DNA from: Bacillota bacterium
GTDB taxonomy: Bacteria > Bacillota > Clostridia > Christensenellales > Aristaeellaceae
Direction: 5' to 3'
DNA: 9,626 nucleotides
Assembly (NCBI GenBank): GCA_023458835.1
Contig: JAEWWY010000009.1
Coordinates: forward strand, 1-9,626
A model generated the notes under the pieces. That model saw nothing but the letters and a program-made list of their open reading frames with translations, was not told the origin of the DNA and ran no database searches. The position numbers were made by a program, and so were the translations under genes. This document shows positions 1 to 4,476 of this stretch, one piece after another (positions within the stretch are counted from its first letter, which is position 1; each line of letters begins with the position of its first letter).

Positions 1-1
1 G

Positions 2-208
2 GGTTTGCTTGTCGGTGTTCTCGCAGCTTTCCTCATTGCAATGGCTGCACTGATTACGGTTGTGTTGGTGAGACACCCCGCATACCTCCCCGCAGTGGTC
101 AGGATTTGCCTGCCAAAAGAAAAAGACTTCCGGCAAACGTATTTTGCGCACGCTTCCCCGTTGCTATGCCGGGGCAAGTGTGGTATATTCTTCAAAGCAT
201 TCAAATGA
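2..208 (+). CDS. Possible C-terminal tail of a membrane protein, truncated by window start
   Basis: This frame is open from the window edge to a TGA at 206-208. Its first 23 or so residues are strongly hydrophobic (LLVGVLAAFLIAMAALITVV, then LVR), which would fit a last membrane helix. The rest, from about base 75, is cysteine- and basic-rich with no recognisable motif and reads like non-coding DNA. The queT promoter (161-189) lies inside it, which also argues against a gene running to 208. It could be a real gene end, or an open frame that survived by chance. No function is assigned. Confidence 0.2.
   Translation, partial: GLLVGVLAAFLIAMAALITVVLVRHPAYLPAVVRICLPKEKDFRQTYFAHASPLLCRGKCGIFFKAFK
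161..189 (+). promoter_or_regulatory. Predicted sigma-A promoter of queT
   Basis: A -35 element TTGCTA (161-166) and an extended -10 element TGGTATATT (181-189) are separated by exactly 17 bp. Transcription would start near 196, giving a leader of about 30 bases before the GTG start of queT. An imperfect dyad (150-160 with 170-181, one bulge and one G-U pair) overlaps the spacer and could be an operator. Confidence 0.5.
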
Positions 209-224
209 AAGCGGGGGCTTAAGT

Positions 225-701
225 GTGCGCAAAAGCTTTTTCTCTCCCAAGGGCCTGGCGCTCGGCTCCGCCGTTGCGGCAGTCTATGCCGTGCTCACCT
301 ACGTGCTGGCGCCGATCAGCTACGGACCTGTACAGTTTCGGGTGGCCGAGGCGCTGACGCTGCTGCCCATACTCATCCCCCAGGCCATTCCCGGCTTGTT
401 TGTTGGCTGCCTGCTGGCAAATCTGTTGGGCGGCTTTGGGGCTGCGGACATCATTTTCGGCAGCCTGGCCACGCTTGCCGCTGCCATCTGGACGTATTCG
501 TTAAGAAAAAACCGCTATGTGGCGGCCTTGCCCCCGGTGATCGTCAACGCCGTGGTTGTGGGCATTATGCTGCATTTGGTTGCCGGTTTTGATCTCTTTG
601 CCGCCATGGGCTATGTGGCTTTGGGGCAGGCAGGCGCCGTATACCTTCTGGGCCTGCCGCTGCTCAAGGCCATGGAGAAAATCGATATAAGCAGGATTTA
701 G
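225..701 (+). CDS. queT: QueT family queuosine-precursor transporter (ECF S component)
   Basis: A small hydrophobic protein of 158 residues, the usual size for QueT (COG4708). QueT proteins are substrate-binding S components of energy-coupling-factor transporters and are linked to uptake of preQ1 or a related queuosine precursor; the shared ECF ATPases and T protein are not in this window. The family motif is clear at residues 34-48 (GPVQFRVAEALTLLP), followed by Gly/Ala-rich membrane segments around 52-70, 74-92, 104-120 and 126-147 and a short polar tail. The GTG start at 225 was chosen because it follows a G-rich stretch (213-217) by 7 bases and lies downstream of the promoter; the longer frame from 144 would begin before the predicted transcription start. 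It stands alone, converging on the zinc-ribbon gene. The family call is firm; the exact substrate is inferred from the family. Confidence 0.88.
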   Translation: MRKSFFSPKGLALGSAVAAVYAVLTYVLAPISYGPVQFRVAEALTLLPILIPQAIPGLFVGCLLANLLGGFGAADIIFGSLATLAAAIWTYSLRKNRYVAALPPVIVNAVVVGIMLHLVAGFDLFAAMGYVALGQAGAVYLLGLPLLKAMEKIDISRI

Positions 702-723
702 TCTGCGGCAGGACGGATGCAAC

Positions 724-758
724 AAAAAAGCGCCATCGATTTGCTCGATGGCGCTTTT
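724..758. terminator. Bidirectional terminator between queT and the zinc-ribbon gene
   Basis: A perfect 14-bp stem (726-739 with 745-758) closes a 5-base loop. The rightward strand ends in TTTT, and the leftward strand ends in six T (complement of 724-729). It lies 23 bases after the queT stop and 8 bases past the stop of the leftward zinc-ribbon gene, so it can serve both. Confidence 0.85.
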
Positions 759-766
759 GCAACCTC

Positions 767-1063
767 TTAGTACTGGCTCTGGCGCTGGGCGTCGAAGCAC
801 TCACGGCAGTAGACAGGCCGGTCTCCACGGGGCTGGAACGGCACCTGGGTGGTGCGGCCGCAGCCATCGCAGATCACTTCGTACATCTGGCGCTCGCCAC
901 CGCGAGCACCGCCGCCCTGGGTGTTGCGCCGGTTGGCGCGACAGGCATGGCAACGGCTGGGCTCGTTTTGAAAGCCTTTCTCGGCAAAGAAAGACTGTTC
1001 GGAGCCAGAGAATACGAATTCGGCGCCACAATCGCGGCAGGTCAAGGTTTTGTCCTGATACAT
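767..1063 (-). CDS. Small double zinc-ribbon protein
   Basis: A 98-residue protein with two CxxC...CxxC zinc-binding modules. The first uses C9, C12, C38 and C41 and contains the signature CGAEFVFSGSEQSFFAEKGF followed by a CHACR motif, matching the 'probable zinc-ribbon' family common in Clostridia. The second uses C65, C68, C86 and C89 (CDGCG...CRECF). A Gly/Arg-rich linker (about 46-59) joins them and could contact nucleic acid, but that is inference. The ATG at 1063 is preceded by GGAGGG (complement of 1071-1077) at a spacing of 7. The gene is monocistronic, divergent from the XRE regulator, and has an unusually long leader (about 130 bases). The biochemical role of this family is not established; the fold call is strong. 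Confidence 0.85.
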   Translation of the reverse strand: MYQDKTLTCRDCGAEFVFSGSEQSFFAEKGFQNEPSRCHACRANRRNTQGGGARGGERQMYEVICDGCGRTTQVPFQPRGDRPVYCRECFDAQRQSQY

Positions 1064-1092
1064 GATGGGTTCCCTCCAAAGTTCATTATTTA

Positions 1093-1147
1093 CCCAAACC
1101 TATGTGCCTTGCCGTCGCTCCCGTGGATCCCAAGCATCGGTTTTGGG
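1093..1147 (-). promoter_or_regulatory. Structured leader of the zinc-ribbon gene
   Basis: In the leftward transcript, CCCAAAACC (1147-1139) can pair with GGTTTGGG (1100-1093). Inside this, TGCTTG can pair with CAAgGCA, giving a two-tier stem-loop just upstream of the ribosome binding site. I recognise no known riboswitch class here. Confidence 0.25.
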
Positions 1148-1201
1148 CTTTGAACGAGGAGGAATGACCCGGATGCATACCTGGCTGGGTTAACATAACA
1201 T

Positions 1202-1230
1202 ATTATATCATGGCAGCAGCGCTTTGTACA
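1202..1230 (-). promoter_or_regulatory. Predicted promoter of the zinc-ribbon gene
   Basis: On the minus strand a consensus -10 box TATAAT (1207 to 1202) sits 17 bp from a -35-like TGTACA (1230 to 1225, four of six matches). The start would be near 1195, leaving a leader of about 130 bases. Confidence 0.5.
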
Positions 1231-1302
1231 CCCCCCGCAAACATTTTTCTCGCCTGCTTTCTTTTGCCGCCGGGCCGATTTATTTGCAAACTTAGAATTA
1301 TA

Positions 1303-1331
1303 TGGACATTCTGCTTCTTATAGTGTAGAAT
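1303..1331 (+). promoter_or_regulatory. Predicted upstream promoter (P1) of the XRE regulator
   Basis: TGGACA (1303-1308) and TAGAAT (1326-1331), each five of six to consensus, are separated by exactly 17 bp. The start would be near 1338. A 9-bp direct repeat, TAGAATTAT, occurs just upstream of the -35 (1293-1301) and again over the -10 (1326-1334), a good arrangement for autorepression. Confidence 0.55.
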
Positions 1332-1352
1332 TATGTATATGCCTGATGCCGA

Positions 1353-1380
1353 TTGCAACACAATCCGGTATTCTTATAAA
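1353..1380 (+). promoter_or_regulatory. Possible second promoter (P2) of the XRE regulator
   Basis: TTGCAA (1353-1358) and TATAAA (1375-1380) are 16 bp apart, which would start transcription near 1387, a few bases before the ribosome binding site. The context is AT-rich, so a chance match is possible. Confidence 0.35.
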
Positions 1381-1409
1381 AATTTTTTAATTGGGAGGTT
1401 ATTTGTTCC

Positions 1410-1730
1410 ATGGATTACTCCTCGCTTGGGGCTCGAATCCGGAGAGAGCGCATCCTGCGCGGATGGACACAGGAACAACTGGCGGAAAAAGCGAATATTT
1501 CTTTATCTTTTCTGGGGCATATCGAACGGGGGACACGCAAAGCCAGCCTGGAGACACTTGTTGCTTTGGCAAACGTATTGAATGCAAGCGTCGATGAACT
1601 GCTTTCCGGCAACCTTACGTATAAGCCCCGGCTTCACGCAAGCCAGCTTCCCGGCAAAAAGCAAACCGCCTTGCAGGAAATATTGCGGACCGTAGAGGAA
1701 GCGCTGGGTACATGGTCTGAGGAAGAATAA
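1410..1730 (+). CDS. XRE-family helix-turn-helix transcriptional regulator
   Basis: A 106-residue protein whose first 65 residues form a classic HTH_3/XRE DNA-binding domain: LGARIRRERILRGWTQEQLA, the recognition-helix region with SLSFLGHIERG (31-41), then SLETLVALANVLNASVDELL. The C-terminal 40 residues are charged, lack a known effector domain, and may help dimerisation. The ATG at 1410 follows GGGAGG with a spacing of 11, slightly long but the only good choice. It is transcribed alone from one or two promoters and ends before a strong hairpin. It is typical of small SinR/phage-repressor-like regulators. No phage genes lie nearby, so its targets cannot be inferred beyond probable self-control through the repeats at its promoter. 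Confidence 0.88.
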   Translation: MDYSSLGARIRRERILRGWTQEQLAEKANISLSFLGHIERGTRKASLETLVALANVLNASVDELLSGNLTYKPRLHASQLPGKKQTALQEILRTVEEALGTWSEEE

Positions 1731-1743
1731 TTTTTTCGCCGCG

Positions 1744-1779
1744 CAAAAAAATGCCCGGCGGCGATTGCCGCCGGGCATT
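1744..1779. terminator. Terminator between XRE regulator and ferritin
   Basis: A 13-bp GC-rich stem (1750-1762 with 1767-1779) closes a GATT loop. On the minus strand it is followed by a run of T (complement of the A run at 1745-1750), so it is a textbook terminator for the leftward ferritin gene. For the rightward XRE gene only a scattered T-rich tail follows, so it is weaker in that direction. Confidence 0.85.
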
Positions 1780-1790
1780 GCATTTCGCTT

Positions 1791-2306
1791 TTATGACAGA
1801 ACCAGGGAGGGCGGCGCATACACGCGTGCGGCCAGCTCCTGATTGAGCATGTATAGCCCCTTGGCATCGCTGCCGAACAGGTCATAGCGCTTGATCAGGT
1901 CATCCGCATTTTTCTCCTCCTCGCCCTGCTCGGTCACGAACCAATTGAGGAAGTTGATCGTGCGGTAATCGCCCGCTTTTTGTGCCTGATCGTAGATTGC
2001 GTAAATGCTTTCAGTCACAAACTGCTCGTGCTTGAGGGAAGCGGTAAGAGGCGCCCGGAAAGACTCGAAATCGCTTTGAGGCGCGTCAATGGCGGTGAGG
2101 GCGGTCTCCTCCCCTTCGTTGATCAGATACTGACGGATGAGCATGGCATGATCCTGCTCCTCCCTCGCCTGTACCAAAAACCAGTTTTCAAAGCCGTTCA
2201 GGTTCTTCTGGGCAAAATAGTTGGCGATGCTTAAGTACAGGTAAGCGGAGAAAAATTCTTTGTTGACCTGTTCATTCAGCAGCTTTTTGACTTCCGGCTT
2301 CAGCAT
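1791..2306 (-). CDS. ftnA: Bacterial non-haem ferritin (FtnA type)
   Basis: Iron-storage protein of 171 residues, close to the 165 of E. coli FtnA. Such proteins assemble into 24-subunit shells that oxidise Fe(II) and store the mineral in the cytoplasm. The ferroxidase ligands are all present at canonical positions: E17, E50, H53, E94 and Q127, with third-site residues E49, E126 and E130. The start of helix A (LNEQVNKEFFSAYLYLSIAN) and the segment NWFLVQAREEQDHA are characteristic. No haem-ligand methionine pattern points to bacterioferritin, and the length excludes a Dps. The ATG at 2306 follows AGGAGG by 7 bases. It lies 43 bases after the nitroreductase gene with no terminator between, so the two are probably one transcript. 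No Fur box is visible. Confidence 0.95.
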   Translation of the reverse strand: MLKPEVKKLLNEQVNKEFFSAYLYLSIANYFAQKNLNGFENWFLVQAREEQDHAMLIRQYLINEGEETALTAIDAPQSDFESFRAPLTASLKHEQFVTESIYAIYDQAQKAGDYRTINFLNWFVTEQGEEEKNADDLIKRYDLFGSDAKGLYMLNQELAARVYAPPSLVLS

Positions 2307-2349
2307 GAAGATGCCTCCTTCTATTCAATCGGGATGGGCCATGGCTTTT

Positions 2350-2952
2350 TCAGGAAAACACCTTGAGCCTATCCTTCATGGCCATATGGTCCTTCCCTTC
2401 CGGCGAAGAAAGCGGCTTGCCAAAAGGCATCTGCGCCGTAAGCTTCCAGGACTCCGGCACATGCCATTCCTTGCGCACTGCCTCATCAATCAACGGATGG
2501 TAGTGCTGCAGCGATGCGCCCAGCCCCGCATCAGCCAGGGCCACCCATACGGTGAGCTGGTGCATGGCGGCGGTATGCTCCGACCATACGGGGAACTTAT
2601 CGGCGTACAGGGAAAACTGATCCTGCAGCCCCTTGACCACCGCCTGATCCTCAAAGAACAACACCGTGCCGTAGCCGGATTGGAAATCTCCCTGGACCTT
2701 TTCCTTCGATTTTGCAAACTGCTGATCGTCCGTCACCTTGCGCAGCGCATCGATGACGATATCCCACAGCTTTTTGTGATGCTCGCCGAAAAGCACCAGG
2801 ATGCGGGTGCTCTGGCAATTGAAGGACGAGGGCACCAACGTCAGTGCTTTCTCCGCTATCTCAACGATTTTTTCTTGCGAAACAGGCTTTTCACTGTCAA
2901 AGCCGTAGACGCTGTGGCGGCTTTCCAAAGCCTTCCAAAAAGTTTTTTCCAT
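2350..2952 (-). CDS. Nitroreductase family protein (Frm2/Hbn1-like)
   Basis: A 200-residue FMN-dependent oxidoreductase. Family features include SRHSVYGFDSEKPVS near the N-terminus (FMN phosphate-binding RxS), PSSFNCQSTRILVLFGE (41-57), the motif VWSEHTAAMHQLTVWVALAD (122-141), and GLGASLQHYHP (143-153) contacting the flavin. The HYHP motif and overall spacing resemble the Frm2-like subgroup, which reduces nitro compounds and quinones with NAD(P)H and is linked to oxidative or fatty-acid stress; the true substrate here is unknown. The ATG at 2952 was preferred over a TTG three codons upstream because an AGG-containing binding site lies 9 bases before it and overlaps the TTG. It follows the LacI gene by 109 bases with no strong promoter seen and precedes ferritin on the same strand. 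Confidence 0.88.
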   Translation of the reverse strand: MEKTFWKALESRHSVYGFDSEKPVSQEKIVEIAEKALTLVPSSFNCQSTRILVLFGEHHKKLWDIVIDALRKVTDDQQFAKSKEKVQGDFQSGYGTVLFFEDQAVVKGLQDQFSLYADKFPVWSEHTAAMHQLTVWVALADAGLGASLQHYHPLIDEAVRKEWHVPESWKLTAQMPFGKPLSSPEGKDHMAMKDRLKVFS

Positions 2953-3061
2953 GAATATCAACCTGCCTTATGCCTCATTTCCCGTTGGTTTCCCGCCGGG
3001 TGGTATTTATGTCTCTGACCACAAGATACCCTAAAGGCAGCGCCTTGAAACAAAATTCTGC

Positions 3062-4096
3062 TTATCGAAGGCCGATCGATTCCCGCGTGCACAGTGAGCA
3101 GGGAAGCACCAGGCTTTCCTGCCCGGCCTTGGGCTCCTCCATCAGGGCAAGCAGCATTCTGGCGCTTTCGAAGCCTATTTGGCGGGTGGGCAGGGAAACT
3201 GTGGTGAGCGGCGGATACAGGTGGGCGGCAATTTCCCGATTGTCAAACCCGGCCACAGATACATCTCCAGGAATATCCAGCCCCCGCTGCCGTATGGCCC
3301 GGTAACAGCCGGCAGCCATCAAATCGTTCATGGCAAAGATGGCGGTGGGCCTGAACGGCAAGGACAGCAGAGCCTCCGTTTCCGCAGCGGCGCTTTGGTA
3401 TTCCCAATCGCCCCAGCGGATATACTCCGGCGCTGCCGCAAGGCCTGCCTCCGCCATGGCCTCCAAAAAACCGTCCAGGCGCTGACGGCTGGGATCTGAA
3501 TCCCGGTGCCCGGCGATAACGGCGATGCGCTTGTGGCCTTTTTCGATCAGGCAGCGGGTGATGGCCGCCGCGCTTAGCCTGTTGTCATAAGTCACGTATA
3601 ATCCGTTTGACTCCCCCGCCTTGGCATAGGCATATACCAGGGGCTTGTCCACCGGCATCAGCACCCCGTCCAAAGACCTGTCATGCATGGCCACATAGAT
3701 GATGCCATCCACATGGGTATCCAGCAGCACCTTCATGCCCCGGTTGATCTCCTCCTGGCACATGGCGATATGGTCATACTGGTTATACAGCTTTTCCAGC
3801 AGGCGCAGGTTATTCAGAAGAAGCTGATAGCCCCGCATTTCCAGGTATTCGCTGATACCCGTTACGATTTCCGGCACCGGCAAGCCGCGGATATCCTCCG
3901 CCAGAACGCCTATCGTCTGCGTTTTGTTCATCCGAAGACTCTTGGCGATGGTGTTGAGCGTATAATCCGTCTGGCGGATGGCTTCCTCCACTCTGCGCCG
4001 CGTCTCCTCCTTCACGGGCTTTTTCCCGCTGAGCACGTGGGAGACGGTGGCGGTGGATACTTTCGCCAGACGGGCGATCTGTTTCATGTTCGGCAT
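3062..4096 (-). CDS. LacI-family transcriptional regulator
   Basis: A complete 344-residue LacI/GalR protein. Residues 3-24 are the DNA-binding helix-turn-helix (MKQIARLAKVSTATVSHVLS), followed by the hinge region around 44-58 (DYTLNTIAKSLRMNK). The sugar-binding-like core runs from about 61 to the end: IGVLAEDI, the first-lobe segment HVDGIIYVAM (128-137), VTYDN, EKGHKRIAVIAGH (185-197), IFAMNDLMAAG (253-263), and the conserved stretch DIPGDVSVAGFDNREIA (274-290) leading to PPLTTVSLPTRQIG. All key parts are present, so it should be functional. The ATG follows a GAGAGAGG-type site. No sugar transporter or glycoside hydrolase lies nearby, so the effector cannot be guessed; the genes just downstream encode nitroreductase and ferritin. 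Its own promoter carries a LacI-type operator. Confidence 0.93.
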   Translation of the reverse strand: MPNMKQIARLAKVSTATVSHVLSGKKPVKEETRRRVEEAIRQTDYTLNTIAKSLRMNKTQTIGVLAEDIRGLPVPEIVTGISEYLEMRGYQLLLNNLRLLEKLYNQYDHIAMCQEEINRGMKVLLDTHVDGIIYVAMHDRSLDGVLMPVDKPLVYAYAKAGESNGLYVTYDNRLSAAAITRCLIEKGHKRIAVIAGHRDSDPSRQRLDGFLEAMAEAGLAAAPEYIRWGDWEYQSAAAETEALLSLPFRPTAIFAMNDLMAAGCYRAIRQRGLDIPGDVSVAGFDNREIAAHLYPPLTTVSLPTRQIGFESARMLLALMEEPKAGQESLVLPCSLCTRESIGLR

Positions 4097-4119
4097 ACAG
4101 ATGCTTCCTCTCTCCCGGA

Positions 4120-4143
4120 TAATCGATTAGCATGTTATCATGC
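4120..4143. promoter_or_regulatory. Candidate LacI-family operator(s) at the regulator's own promoter
   Basis: TAATCGATTA (4120-4129) is a perfect 10-bp palindrome containing AANCGNTT with a central CG, the core form used by many LacI/CcpA-type regulators, and it covers the predicted start site. Immediately beside it GCATG-TTAT-CATGC (4130-4143) is a second dyad over the -10 box. Either would block RNA polymerase when bound. Confidence 0.6.
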
Positions 4144-4160
4144 AATAACTATCCTGTCAA
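4132..4160 (-). promoter_or_regulatory. Strong sigma-A promoter of the LacI-family gene
   Basis: On the minus strand a perfect -35 TTGACA (4160-4155) is 17 bp from an extended -10, TGaTAACAT (hexamer at 4137-4132). The transcription start should fall near 4125. Confidence 0.75.
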
Positions 4161-4253
4161 GGAAGCCCAACAAAAAGCTGGGCCGTCCTGCGGAAAAGCA
4201 ACTGTATACCACGTATAAATCCCGCGGGCTGCCGATTTCTTTCTTGTGGGCCC

Positions 4254-4406
4254 CTATAAATCATCCGCGTCCTGGTCCGGCTCGCCTCCATCCCTGGGCG
4301 TGCCTGTGTAGCTGCCAAGCACGTCGGTGGTTTCCGGGTCCCGCATCATACGGCCCAGCAGCTCTTCCTTCTTAAGCTTCTTGCGGTTTTTTAGCTTGTC
4401 CTCCAT
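4254..4406 (-). CDS. Uncharacterised 50-residue acidic-tailed protein
   Basis: A small cytoplasmic protein with a basic, lysine-rich first third (MEDKLKNRKKLKKEELLGRM), then DVLGSYTGTP and an acidic end (DGGEPDQDADDL). No membrane segment, signal peptide or cysteine is present. I do not recognise a named family; the compact DVLGSYTG core and fixed acidic tail look like a conserved Clostridial small protein rather than random sequence. The start at 4406 is chosen because AAGGAGG lies 8 bases before it, whereas the frame upstream overlaps the leuS terminator-like hairpin. It sits 70 bases after leuS on the same strand. Oddly, its ribosome binding site is inside that hairpin stem and a run of T abuts its ATG, suggesting control by transcript structure or an independent promoter. 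Confidence 0.65.
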   Translation of the reverse strand: MEDKLKNRKKLKKEELLGRMMRDPETTDVLGSYTGTPRDGGEPDQDADDL

Positions 4407-4407
4407 G

Positions 4408-4451
4408 AAAAACGCCTCCTTTTCCAAGCAGTATGCCCGGAAAAGGAGGCG
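4408..4451 (-). terminator. Terminator-like hairpin after leuS overlapping the next gene's ribosome binding site
   Basis: Reading leftward, a perfect 13-bp stem (4451-4439 with 4425-4413) closes a 13-base loop and is followed by TTTTT (4412-4408), then C and the ATG of the 50-residue gene. This has the form of an intrinsic terminator for leuS. The AAGGAGG binding site is the 3' arm of the stem. Confidence 0.7.
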
Positions 4452-4476
4452 CTTATTGGAAATATTCTGGAAGGTA

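Noticed and set aside
1156..1193. GAGGAGG followed by ATG codons on the + strand, a possible leader peptide
   Set aside because: The first ATG is only one base from the site; the second gives a six-residue peptide ending at 1193, with no promoter before it and no attenuator after it.
2260..3018. A 252-codon open frame on the + strand
   Set aside because: It is antisense to the nitroreductase and crosses into the ferritin start. The translation has no recognisable fold.
3034..3046. AAGGC-AGC-GCCTT hairpin after the LacI-family gene
   Set aside because: The stem is only 5 bp with a 3-base loop and no real T run follows on the minus strand, so a terminator is not supported.
3683..4375. A 230-codon open frame on the + strand
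   Set aside because: It is antisense to the LacI-family gene and runs through that gene's promoter and terminal parts of another gene.
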